A stretch of DNA of 47,255 nucleotides from Lachnospiraceae bacterium (GTDB lineage Bacteria; Bacillota; Clostridia; Lachnospirales; Lachnospiraceae): the NCBI GenBank assembly GCA_017620375.1, contig JAFZQN010000067.1, positions 1-47,255 of the forward strand, given 5' to 3'. Of this stretch, positions 34,808 to 43,102 are shown piece after piece. The notes beneath the pieces were generated by a model that was not told where the DNA came from, made no database searches, and saw only the letters and a program-made list of their open reading frames with translations. The translations under genes and the position numbers were made by a program. Within the stretch, counting starts at the first letter, position 1. Every line of letters starts with the position of its first letter.

Positions 34808-35686
34808 ATGCGGGATATAAAAGAATATAATCCGGTAACGGTATTTATATATTATTTGTCTGCTGTATTGGTTTCGATGTTTACCATGAACCCGGTCCTG
34901 CATATCATATCCTTTGTGGGAGGGTTTATGCAGTTTCTGATCATACCGGCCAAGGGAAAACTAAGGACACATATCTGGTATTTCCTAATAGGACTGATAC
35001 TGGCTACCATAAGACCGTTGTTCTCACATAACGGTGCAACGGTACTTTTTATAATAAATGATAACCCTATTACAAAAGAAGCATTTATATTTGGATTAAA
35101 TCAAGCGATCATGGTGGTGGGTGTGCTGTATCTGTTCAGAGTATTTTCCGAGATAATGACAAGCGACAGACTGCTGTATGTATTTGGAAAGACATCACCT
35201 AAAAGTGCACTTATCATGTCCATGGGACTTAAATTTATCCCGATGCTGCGCAGACAGAGGAAGATAACCGCGGATGCACAGACAGCCATAGGGATGAATA
35301 AGGATGATAATGCGATAGACAGGATACATGGGGGATTAAATGTCTTCTCCGCTACTGTATCATGGGGACTTGAGAACGGTATCATAACCGCGGACAGCAT
35401 GGCGGCACGCGGTTACGGAGAGGGAAAACGTTCTGTGTATTCAAGATATTCATTTAAAAGAAGAGATGTAATACTGATAGTGATATCAATTGGCCTGCTT
35501 GTACCTGTTATAGCAGCGATCATCAAGGGCTCGTTTGACACTGTATTTTATCCGCTTTTTACGGTGGCTGAGCTGGATACTATAGCATATATAGGCTACA
35601 TATCTTATGCAGTGTTGATGATGATACCTATCATATTGAAACTATTGGAGACCTTCAGATGGAAATACTTAATGTCGAAAATCTGA
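34808..35686 (+). CDS. ecfT: ECF transporter transmembrane component EcfT
   Basis: A 292-residue membrane protein with about 6 hydrophobic segments and the two cytoplasmic coupling helices typical of EcfT; ADSMAARGYGEGKR near 197-210 contains the Ala-Arg-Gly coupling motif that contacts the ATPases. It links S component and ATPases in energy-coupling factor importers. AAAGGAG precedes the ATG. Its 3' end overlaps the ATPase gene by 28 bases. Confidence 0.88.
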   Translation: MRDIKEYNPVTVFIYYLSAVLVSMFTMNPVLHIISFVGGFMQFLIIPAKGKLRTHIWYFLIGLILATIRPLFSHNGATVLFIINDNPITKEAFIFGLNQAIMVVGVLYLFRVFSEIMTSDRLLYVFGKTSPKSALIMSMGLKFIPMLRRQRKITADAQTAIGMNKDDNAIDRIHGGLNVFSATVSWGLENGIITADSMAARGYGEGKRSVYSRYSFKRRDVILIVISIGLLVPVIAAIIKGSFDTVFYPLFTVAELDTIAYIGYISYAVLMMIPIILKLLETFRWKYLMSKI

Positions 35687-37332
35687 AATTTAAATATCCG
35701 AAGACCGAAAAGAACGTGGTCGATGACGTGAGCTTTCAGGTAAATGAAGGTGAATTTGTCGTACTGTGCGGTCCTACGGGAAGCGGTAAGTCGACGTTGC
35801 TTAAACTTCTAAAACCTGAGATATCGCCTCTGGGTGAAAAACAAGGACATGTAAAGCTGTTTAATGAAGAGATAGACCGCGACATAGAAGAAAAAAAGAT
35901 AAAGGCATCACGTATCGGATATGTATGCCAGAACCCGAAGGAGCAGGCGGTAACGGACAAGGTATGGCATGAGCTTGCATTCGGACTTGAAAATATGGGA
36001 GTACCACAGAATGCCATGGGAGCCGGGATAGCTGAGATGGCATCGTATTTTGGTATAGAGGACTGGTATGAAAAAAGAGTGGATGAGCTCTCGGGCGGAC
36101 AGCTGCAAATATTAAATCTGGCGTCCGTAATGGTAATGAATCCGGATATACTGATACTGGATGAACCGACGGCACAGCTTGATCCTATAGCAGCGTCTGA
36201 GTTTCTTATGACGCTAAAAAAGCTTAACAATGACTTTGCACTGACCGTGATCATAGCTGAGCATCGACTGGAAGAGCTGGTACCGGTATGCGACAGATTG
36301 CTTGTGATGGATGGCGGGAAAATGGTATCGAATGGGGCTGCAGAGGATATACTTAATAGTATGGATCCTGCAAGTGAGATATTTGATGCACTTCCGTCGG
36401 CATACAGAGTATATAGGGGACTAAACAACAATAAAGATACAGAGCCTCCGATAACGATCAGGGAAGGCAGAGAATACCTGGCAGAGTATACTCATAAAAA
36501 AGAAAAGACGTATACATTAACTGACCGTAAATACAAAGATATTATAACTAAAACAAAAGATAAAAAGATCGCTCACGATCCGGCATTGGAGTTTAAAGAT
36601 GTAAGCTTCAGGTATGCAAGAGAACTTCCGGATGCTTTAAAAGATCTTGGCTTCAGCGTAGAAAAAAGAGAGATATTCTGTATACTCGGAGGGAACGGTT
36701 CGGGAAAGACCACAGCCCTTAATGCGGCCACAGGACTGATAAAGCCATACGAGGGAAGTATTAAGGTATTCGGAAATAAGCTGAAAGAGTATAAAAACGG
36801 GAGTTTGTATAATAAATGTCTTTCAATGCTGCCACAGGATGTACAGACACTTTTCCTGCATAATACGGTAAGAGAAGAATTTGAGAGTAGAAAAGCATTG
36901 GATCGACTAAAAGAATTTCCGTTTGATATAAGCGGTCTTATGGACAGACATCCTTATGATATATCAGGAGGAGAGCAGCAGTTGGTGGCACTGGCTCTGG
37001 TACTTATCACGGATCCTAAGATAATACTTTTGGATGAGCCGACCAAGGGACTTGATGCGTACAGAAAGAAGAATCTGGCTGAGATACTTAAAAAACTTAA
37101 AGCATCGGGCATAACTATAGTGACTGTCACACATGACGTTGAATTTGCTGCAATGTGTGCTGACAGATGTGCATTGTTTTTTAAAGGGAGTATCGCATCG
37201 GAAGGTGATGTACACAGTTTCTTTGTAAATAATAATTTCTATACCACATATACGTGTCGTATGAGCCGCGGTATATGTGACGGACCGGTCACGGTGGATG
37301 AAATATTAGAAACTATAGGAAAAGGTATTTAA
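35659..37332 (+). CDS. Fused double ECF ATPase (EcfA-EcfA')
   Basis: A 557-residue protein with two complete ABC ATPase halves in one chain. First half: Walker A GPTGSGKST near 39, signature LSGGQLQI near 143, Walker B ILILDEPTAQLD near 164. Second half: GGNGSGKTT near 345, ISGGEQQL near 434, IILLDEPTKGLD near 455. Most ECF systems have separate EcfA1 and EcfA2 genes. It overlaps ecfT by 28 bases, supporting a dedicated (group I-like) ECF importer rather than a shared module. Confidence 0.92.
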   Translation: MEILNVENLKFKYPKTEKNVVDDVSFQVNEGEFVVLCGPTGSGKSTLLKLLKPEISPLGEKQGHVKLFNEEIDRDIEEKKIKASRIGYVCQNPKEQAVTDKVWHELAFGLENMGVPQNAMGAGIAEMASYFGIEDWYEKRVDELSGGQLQILNLASVMVMNPDILILDEPTAQLDPIAASEFLMTLKKLNNDFALTVIIAEHRLEELVPVCDRLLVMDGGKMVSNGAAEDILNSMDPASEIFDALPSAYRVYRGLNNNKDTEPPITIREGREYLAEYTHKKEKTYTLTDRKYKDIITKTKDKKIAHDPALEFKDVSFRYARELPDALKDLGFSVEKREIFCILGGNGSGKTTALNAATGLIKPYEGSIKVFGNKLKEYKNGSLYNKCLSMLPQDVQTLFLHNTVREEFESRKALDRLKEFPFDISGLMDRHPYDISGGEQQLVALALVLITDPKIILLDEPTKGLDAYRKKNLAEILKKLKASGITIVTVTHDVEFAAMCADRCALFFKGSIASEGDVHSFFVNNNFYTTYTCRMSRGICDGPVTVDEILETIGKGI

Positions 37333-37347
37333 AGGAGGAACAAACTT

Positions 37348-38034
37348 ATGATGGACATTATGCAACTGGGTGAGGGGACCTACAGGATCGATGATGACAG
37401 AGTACGCTTTTTCGTACTGGAAGGTAAGGACAAGGCTATAATGATCGACAGCAGTATGAACAATGCTAATGCTATAGACGGAGCTAAAAAGGTTACCGAC
37501 AAGCCTTTGGAGATAGTAAACACTCATGCCGACCGTGATCACATAGCAGGTAACGTTGCATTTGAAAAGATGTATATGAGCCCCGCAGAGGAACCGGTAT
37601 ATAGGGAAAACGGCGGAAAAGGTACCATCATCCCTGTAAAAGAGGGCGATATCATAGATCTCGGAGACCGTCCTTTAGAGGTTATAGATATACCGGGACA
37701 TACACCCGGCAGTATCGCACTTTTGGATATCAAAAACAGAGTACTGTACTCAGGTGATACCGTTCAGTCCGGTATAATATTCATGTTCGGAAAAAACAGA
37801 AACATGGATACATATATAGAGAGCTTAAAGAAGCTTGAGAAGATAATTGACAGATTTGATCTCATCTATCCTTCACATGACAGATGTCCCGTAAAACCGG
37901 ATATCATACCTAAGCTTATAGAAGGTGCCAACCAGGTACGCGAGGGCAAGGCAGAAGGAAGGGAAATGGATCTGTTTGGAAATAAAGTTATGATGTACAG
38001 ATTCGAGTATGCAGGATTTTTCTGTGAATTATAA
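37348..38034 (+). CDS. Metallo-beta-lactamase-fold hydrolase in the B12 operon
   Basis: A 228-residue cytoplasmic protein of the MBL superfamily. Metal motif THADRDHIAGN near 54-64 (HxDxDH variant of HxHxDH), DIPGHTPGSIALLD near 115, YSGDTVQSG near 131-139, and PSHDRCPV near 175. No TM or signal. AGGAGG precedes the ATG; 15 bases after the ATPase and 54 before the S component, so it lies within the operon. Its substrate is unknown; a role in corrinoid processing is inference only. Confidence 0.85.
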   Translation: MMDIMQLGEGTYRIDDDRVRFFVLEGKDKAIMIDSSMNNANAIDGAKKVTDKPLEIVNTHADRDHIAGNVAFEKMYMSPAEEPVYRENGGKGTIIPVKEGDIIDLGDRPLEVIDIPGHTPGSIALLDIKNRVLYSGDTVQSGIIFMFGKNRNMDTYIESLKKLEKIIDRFDLIYPSHDRCPVKPDIIPKLIEGANQVREGKAEGREMDLFGNKVMMYRFEYAGFFCEL

Positions 38035-38088
38035 ATATTTGCATATAGATTGTTTTGATGTTGTATTAGCTTATGAAGGGCATCCGAA

Positions 38089-38775
38089 ATGATAGTCATA
38101 AAGAACAATAAGTTAAAAAGAATACTCGGACTAACCATCCCTCTTGTGTTTATACCGGCGGTGGCAATATGCGGTTCTGTCCTTTTTTCGGAGCAGAAGC
38201 ACATATTTGTATCGCTGGTGGTGGCATTCTTTTCACTGGTCCTCTTTATCACGGGATTTGAAAGGAAGGTAACGGGCACAAGAAGGATGGTACTTGTGGC
38301 TGTCATGACTGCAGTAAGCGTGCTCGGAAGATTTATACCGTTTTTTAAACCCATCACAGCACTTACGGTTATCACCGCCATGTATTTGGGTGGTGAAGCA
38401 GGCTTCCTGGTAGGCGCTTTTTCGGCACTGCTTTCAAACTTTTATTTCGGTCAGGGACCTTGGACCGCATTCCAGATGCTTGCATGGGGACTCATCGGAT
38501 ATGTGGCCGGACTAATGGCGGAGTCATTAAAGAGAAACAGAGCGTTGTTACTTACATACGGTGTAATGTCCGGTATAGCTTTTTCACTTATTATGGATGT
38601 CTGGACAGTACTGTGGTACAGTGCTGGATTTGATATGGAGCTTTACCTTGCTTCCATAACGGCCGCTATACCGCATACTATCCTGTATGCTGTATCAAAC
38701 TTTATCTTCTTATTCTTCCTGGCTAAGCCTTTCGGGGATAAACTGGAGCGTATAAAAGTAAAATACGGAGTATAA
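38089..38775 (+). CDS. ECF transporter S component, predicted cobalamin-specific
   Basis: A 228-residue membrane protein with six or more hydrophobic segments. MVLVAVMTAVSVLGRFIPFF near 64 has the small-residue AxxxA surface by which S components dock to EcfT, and FGQGPWTAFQMLAWGLIG near 123 is typical of cobalamin/unknown-substrate S components such as CbrT. Last gene of the riboswitch-controlled operon. Cobalamin specificity comes from context, not from binding residues. A terminator follows. Confidence 0.8.
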   Translation: MIVIKNNKLKRILGLTIPLVFIPAVAICGSVLFSEQKHIFVSLVVAFFSLVLFITGFERKVTGTRRMVLVAVMTAVSVLGRFIPFFKPITALTVITAMYLGGEAGFLVGAFSALLSNFYFGQGPWTAFQMLAWGLIGYVAGLMAESLKRNRALLLTYGVMSGIAFSLIMDVWTVLWYSAGFDMELYLASITAAIPHTILYAVSNFIFLFFLAKPFGDKLERIKVKYGV

Positions 38776-38807
38776 AAGGGGCCATCGCTTAGTGCGACAG
38801 CCCCTTT
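38775..38807. terminator. Bidirectional terminator between convergent genes
   Basis: AAAGGGGC (38775-38782) pairs with GCCCCTTT (38800-38807) and TCGC with GCGA inside, loop TTAGT. A/T runs flank both sides, so it can serve both the B12 operon and the minus-strand CNNM gene. Confidence 0.8.
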
Positions 38808-38809
38808 GT

Positions 38810-40084
38810 TTATTCTTCGTTTTCTTTGTTTACAGGTAAAAGCTCGATCTTGACCTTGGTTACACGGTTTTTGGCTGTAGCGGCAACAGTGTATTTTACG
38901 TTGTCCCATTCTATGGATTCACCGCGTGCGGGTAAGTGATTGAGCAGATTGATGACATGACCGGCTATGGAGTCGTAATCATCGGAGGCGAGCTCTAAGC
39001 CACAGGCCTTGTTGACATCATCCAGACTTGCTGCACCCTGTGCTTCAAAGGTGGTCTCGTTGATCTTTCTTACACTGTCCACTTCGTCGGTATCGGTCTC
39101 GTCCCTTATTTCGCCAACGATTTCTTCTATAAGGTCTTCTATGGTAAGAAGACCGGCAGTAATACCGTATTCGTCAAGGACTATAGCCATGGACTTATAT
39201 TTGTCCTTAAGTTCACTCATAAGCTCAGATGTTTTCTTGGTCTCAAAAGTGAAGAACGGTTCACGCATGTATTCCGTGACCTTAAAAGGTCTCTTGGGAT
39301 TATATTTTACCAGCAGGTCTTTTGCCCAGATGATACCGATTATGTTATCATGTGATTCATGGTATACCGGCATCCTTGAGTACTGGTCCTTACGGAAAAT
39401 GCTGATCAGTTCATCGTATGTTACGGTATCCTCCACACAGGTCATGTTGATGGCAGGGACCATAACGTCTCTTGCCACTGTATCACCGAAGTCAACCACG
39501 TTGTTGATCATTTCATGCTCTTCGTGTTCAATGACACCTTCCTGGGCGCTGGCTTCAACTATAGTAAGAAGCTCGTTCTCAGTCATATGTGCCCCTGATT
39601 TTTCCGGGTCGATACGAAGTATGAACATAACTGCTTTTGCAAGTCCCGATACCAAAAAGGTAAGCGGAGTGAACAGGATCATAAGCAGATTAATGATCGG
39701 TGCATAGATAAAGGCCATCTTTTCCGCATGGATGGAAGCCATGGTCTTGGGCGTGATCTCACCGAATATAAGCACCAGAAGTGTAAGTATACCGGTAGCT
39801 AATCCAATATAGGAATTACCGAATAACTTCTGTGCCAGGATAGTGGTGAGAGCGGAGGCTGCGATATTAACTATATTATTGCCGATAAGAATGGTACTTA
39901 AAAACTTTGTATTCTTATCGAGCAGGGAAAGTACAAGCTTAGCTCTTTTTGATCCTTCATCCGCAAAAGACTTTATCCTCATTTTGTTAAGTGAGGTAAA
40001 AGCTGTTTCCGCAGATGAGAAAAAAGCGGAGAGAAATAAAAGTACAAACAGAACGATCAACCGCGTCGTGTCTGACGAATCCAA
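38810..40084 (-). CDS. CNNM/HlyC-type membrane protein with CBS pair
   Basis: A 424-residue protein with TTG start (ATG not available; AAAGGAG 11 bases upstream). N-terminal DUF21/CNNM domain with four hydrophobic segments (FSSAETAFTSLNK near 22 is a family hallmark), two CBS domains (VMVPAINMTCVEDTVTYDEL near 202 and YMREPFFTFETKKTSEL near 270, LDEYGITAGLLTIEDLIEEI near 310) and a C-terminal CorC_HlyC domain (near 340-415). Relatives are linked to Mg2+/cobalt efflux or Mg2+ homeostasis; older names call them hemolysins. mgtE lies 1.5 kb downstream on the other strand. Confidence 0.92.
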   Translation of the reverse strand: MDSSDTTRLIVLFVLLFLSAFFSSAETAFTSLNKMRIKSFADEGSKRAKLVLSLLDKNTKFLSTILIGNNIVNIAASALTTILAQKLFGNSYIGLATGILTLLVLIFGEITPKTMASIHAEKMAFIYAPIINLLMILFTPLTFLVSGLAKAVMFILRIDPEKSGAHMTENELLTIVEASAQEGVIEHEEHEMINNVVDFGDTVARDVMVPAINMTCVEDTVTYDELISIFRKDQYSRMPVYHESHDNIIGIIWAKDLLVKYNPKRPFKVTEYMREPFFTFETKKTSELMSELKDKYKSMAIVLDEYGITAGLLTIEDLIEEIVGEIRDETDTDEVDSVRKINETTFEAQGAASLDDVNKACGLELASDDYDSIAGHVINLLNHLPARGESIEWDNVKYTVAATAKNRVTKVKIELLPVNKENEE

Positions 40085-40260
40085 AAAAGATCACACTCCT
40101 TTAAATGTTTTAATGAAATAAAGTATAGAAAATATCAATATAAAAGTCAATAGATAATCTTGCACGGGCATTAATACTATATAAGAAAATGCCGATATAT
40201 ACTTTATAAGGTGAAAGTTATTGATCCTCTGAAAAAACGGGGGATCGGGAAGAGGTGGCT

Positions 40261-41295
40261 ATGAAAAAGGGACTTATGGGAGTATTGATACTTGCGTTGT
40301 TTATATGGTTGGCGGCATTACCCGGAAATGATGCAAAAGCATATGAATTCAGTATATGTCATCATTGTGACGGTACAGGACTGTATCATTGTAACCAGTG
40401 TAACGACCGTGGAGAAGTATATTGTGAGATCTGTGCAGGTATAGGATATTGGGAATGCCCGTACTGTGACGGTAAGGGATATGAGATATGTCCTAAATGC
40501 AACGGTGATACATACAGCCGTACTCCTGATGGAGAAATAGGTATCGGTACTGAACCCGGTACATGCGGATGCTGTAACGGTACCGGTAAACTTCCCTGTG
40601 GTACGTGTAATGAAACAGGCAGATATTACTGTTACAGATGCGGTGGAGCAGGATACGCACAATGCCAGACTCAATGCAGATACCGTGATAAAAATGATAA
40701 GCTGTGTTCATACTGTAAAGGAACAGGATATTTAGGTGACGGATTTGACTGGAAAGACGAGTGGAATGACGGTAAGACCAATGTCCCCAAGGAAGGCAAC
40801 ACTATATGGAGAAGTGACAGATCCAGTTACAGGTATCATAAGAACCCTACAGCCTCAGAAGCTGCAAAGATAGCTAACGAGCTTAGTGCATATAAGACCA
40901 AAGCCCTGACTAATCTGGAAAAAGTACTTAATAAGTATGATGAAAGCCTGTACAGTGCAAAGCAGTATAAAAAGCTTAAGAATACTTATAATAAGGGAGT
41001 TAAAGCTGTAAACAATGCAGAAAACATAGGCGGAGTAGATACTGCGTATTATAAGTATAAGGCCGAACTTCTTGATATCAGACCATCGGTGCTTGATAAG
41101 TATAAGGAAAAATGTAAGAAGAAAATCAGAAAAGCTTATGCAGATATCGAAAAGACATATTGTGTTGAAGAAGGTTTCTGGGACAGAAAGCTTGAACAGG
41201 TAATGGGTGATGGGATAGATGCTTTGGTGGAAGCCAAGACAAAGTCTAAAGTTAAAAAGATCATGAAAAATACACTTGCAAAGCTTATATATTGA
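40261..41295 (+). CDS. Secreted protein with about nine DnaJ-like CxxCxG repeats
   Basis: A 344-residue protein, ATG 40261 with AGAGG 5 bases upstream. Signal peptide 1-27 (MKKGLMGVLILALFIWLAA). Residues ~31-160 are a tandem array of Cys-rich units such as CHHCDGTG, CNQCNDRG, CEICAGIG, CPYCDGKG, CPKCNGD, CGCCNGTG, CGTCNETG, CYRCGGAG and CSYCKGTG, spaced by about 10-20 residues. DnaJ has four such units; here there are about nine, with no J domain. A helical C-terminal half (about 195-344) rich in Lys, Tyr and Ala follows. Probably an exported zinc-binding protein; role unknown. It is monocistronic with a strong terminator. Confidence 0.7.
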   Translation: MKKGLMGVLILALFIWLAALPGNDAKAYEFSICHHCDGTGLYHCNQCNDRGEVYCEICAGIGYWECPYCDGKGYEICPKCNGDTYSRTPDGEIGIGTEPGTCGCCNGTGKLPCGTCNETGRYYCYRCGGAGYAQCQTQCRYRDKNDKLCSYCKGTGYLGDGFDWKDEWNDGKTNVPKEGNTIWRSDRSSYRYHKNPTASEAAKIANELSAYKTKALTNLEKVLNKYDESLYSAKQYKKLKNTYNKGVKAVNNAENIGGVDTAYYKYKAELLDIRPSVLDKYKEKCKKKIRKAYADIEKTYCVEEGFWDRKLEQVMGDGIDALVEAKTKSKVKKIMKNTLAKLIY

Positions 41296-41322
41296 TGTTC
41301 TAAAATATAACTAAACCAAGGT

Positions 41323-41362
41323 AAAAGACCATAAGTGGGAGATAATGACTTATGGTCTTTTT
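41323..41362 (+). terminator. Rho-independent terminator after the CxxCxG protein gene
   Basis: AAAAGACCATAAGT (41323-41336) and ACTTATGGTCTTTT (41348-41361): perfect 14-bp stem, T run at the end. Confidence 0.93.
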
Positions 41363-41399
41363 GTGATGTAAATTTTTCGTAACAAATTGCAAATTTATA

Positions 41400-41428
41400 T
41401 TGTAATATCACGCGGCAGAGTGTATAAT
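41400..41428 (+). promoter_or_regulatory. Sigma-A promoter of mgtE
   Basis: TTGTAA at 41400-41405, 17-base spacer, TATAAT at 41423-41428. Predicts a leader of about 170 bases before the mgtE start at 41607. Confidence 0.8.
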
Positions 41429-41495
41429 AAAGTTTTGAACGGGCTTTATCCCGAGTATAAAAAACGGATCTGAGATTTCCGGTTGAAAGGTGGTG

Positions 41496-41585
41496 GTTTT
41501 ATGCGTACAGATGATTCTGACAGTTGCAGACGATGTGAAGCAGCTTATGGCACTGATGTGCCCCCTCGATTGTGTACCATAAAAC
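41496..41585 (+). promoter_or_regulatory. Structured mgtE leader closing over a leader ORF start codon
   Basis: GTTTTATGCGTACA (41496-41509) pairs with TGTACCATAAAAC (41573-41585): 13 pairs and one bulged C. Inside, GGCAC/GTGCC (41550-41563) forms a local hairpin. The left arm contains the ATG at 41501; the mgtE ribosome site AAGGAGG (41591-41597) lies just after the right arm. I see none of the conserved blocks of the M-box (ykoK) riboswitch. Confidence 0.55.
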
Positions 41586-41644
41586 TGAATAAGGAGGACT
41601 CTTTCTATGACCGGAACAGAGGAAAAGGACATCTTAAGAGATGA
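41501..41644 (+). CDS. Candidate 47-residue leader peptide overlapping mgtE
   Basis: An ORF too short for most gene finders, beginning MRTDDSDSCRRCEAAYG and ending 38 bases inside mgtE in another reading frame. AAAGGTGG 8 bases upstream of the ATG is an acceptable ribosome site. The peptide has an acidic start, Cys-rich early part and a PPR motif. Translation would open the leader stem and pass over the mgtE ribosome site. Mg2+-controlled leader peptides with acidic/Pro-rich starts are known in enterobacteria (mgtA/mgtC leaders); similarity in concept only. It could be a chance ORF. Confidence 0.35.
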   Translation: MRTDDSDSCRRCEAAYGTDVPPRLCTIKLNKEDSFYDRNRGKGHLKR

Positions 41645-43085
41645 AGACCCGGCAATGATCGTAGCACCTGTAGAGCTTCTGGAAGCTGATGCAACCAAAG
41701 CGCAGGATCAGGAAGCGGGCGATGAACCCGAAGATGATGAACAATCACAGGTGGATATTATGAAAGAGGTCATTGAACGGAAGGATTTTAAGGAATTCCG
41801 TACGATGGCTACAGAAATGAATGAAGCCGATGTGGCTTCGGTACTTGAAGAGCTTGATGAAGCTGAACTCTTAAAGTATTTCAGAGTATTACCCAAGAAT
41901 ATTGCAGCCGACGTATTTGCATATCTGCCCATAGACCTGCAGCAGAGCATGATCCTTATGCTTACTGAAGGCGAGGCTACGAACATCATCGAAAACATGT
42001 ACGTGGACGATGCTGCCGACCTGTTTGACGAAATGCCGGCTAATGTTGTAACCAGATTACTTGCGAAAACCAGTGCCGAGACAAGACGTACCATTAACCA
42101 GCTTCTTAAATATCCCGACAGCTCTGCGGGAAGTCTTATGACTACCGAGTATGAAGCATTAAAGCTTCATCTGAAGGTATCCGAGGCACTTGAAAAGATA
42201 AGAAAAGACGGTATAGATAAGGAGACTATCAATACCTGTTATGTACTTGACAAAAACAGAACACTTTTAGGAACAGTTACGCTCAGAAGTCTGCTCTTTG
42301 CAGATCCTGATGTTGAAGTAGGGGAGATCATGACGGAAAATGTCATTTCCATCAATACCCTTACCGACCAGGAAGACGTAGCCAGAGACTTCCAGAAATA
42401 CGACTTCTCAGTCATGCCTGTAGTAGACAGTGAGGACCGTCTTGTCGGTATCATCACGGTCGATGACGTTGTCGACATCATGCAGCAGGAGGCTACGGAG
42501 GATATCGAAAAGATGGCCGCTATCAGCCCTACAGATGCTCCGTATATAAAGACAGGTGTATTTGAGACCTGGAAGAAGCGTATACCGTGGCTTTTGCTCC
42601 TGATGATATCTGCTACGTTTACAGGTATGATCATAGCTCACTTTGAGGATGCTTTAAGCAAATATACCATACTTACATCATTTATCCCCATGCTTATGGA
42701 TACGGGCGGAAATGCCGGAAGCCAGGCTTCTGTATCGATCATCCGTGCCCTGTCACTTGATGAGCTCGGTTTCAGTGATCTCCCTAAAACAGCATGGAAG
42801 GAAGCAAGAGTATCCATGCTTATCGGAGCGACACTTGCATGTACAAATTTTGTAAAGCTTATGGTCATAGACAGAGTAACGCCTCTTGTAGCAGCAGTGG
42901 TTTGTCTGACTTTGGTAGTTACAGTATTTGTTGCTAAGCTTGTAGGATGTTCACTTCCTATGTTTGCCAAGAAGCTCGGCTTTGACCCCGCAGTTATGGC
43001 ATCACCTTTTATCACGACTATAGTTGATGCATTATCATTACTTATATATTTCGAGTTTGCCACATTAATATTAGGCATCGCTTGA
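41607..43085 (+). CDS. mgtE: Magnesium transporter MgtE
   Basis: A 492-residue transporter. Cytosolic N domain (about 45-170, LLKYPDSSAGSLMTTEY at its end), CBS pair (about 175-300, VGEIMTENVISINTLTDQED and VMPVVDSEDRLVGIITVDDVVDIM), plug helix, and a five-helix TM domain (about 325-490) including the pore motif MLMDTGGNAGSQASV near 369. It imports Mg2+ as a dimer, gated by intracellular Mg2+ at the N and CBS domains. An extra acidic N-terminal stretch (about 1-45) precedes the N domain. AAGGAGG precedes the ATG; argS follows 17 bases after the stop. Confidence 0.95.
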   Translation: MTGTEEKDILRDEDPAMIVAPVELLEADATKAQDQEAGDEPEDDEQSQVDIMKEVIERKDFKEFRTMATEMNEADVASVLEELDEAELLKYFRVLPKNIAADVFAYLPIDLQQSMILMLTEGEATNIIENMYVDDAADLFDEMPANVVTRLLAKTSAETRRTINQLLKYPDSSAGSLMTTEYEALKLHLKVSEALEKIRKDGIDKETINTCYVLDKNRTLLGTVTLRSLLFADPDVEVGEIMTENVISINTLTDQEDVARDFQKYDFSVMPVVDSEDRLVGIITVDDVVDIMQQEATEDIEKMAAISPTDAPYIKTGVFETWKKRIPWLLLLMISATFTGMIIAHFEDALSKYTILTSFIPMLMDTGGNAGSQASVSIIRALSLDELGFSDLPKTAWKEARVSMLIGATLACTNFVKLMVIDRVTPLVAAVVCLTLVVTVFVAKLVGCSLPMFAKKLGFDPAVMASPFITTIVDALSLLIYFEFATLILGIA

Positions 43086-43102
43086 TAGAGAAAGGAACAT
43101 AA

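Noticed and set aside
41430-41606. M-box (Mg2+) riboswitch before mgtE
   Set aside because: None of the conserved M-box blocks (such as GGTGAGGCTCC) can be found, despite the expected gene context.
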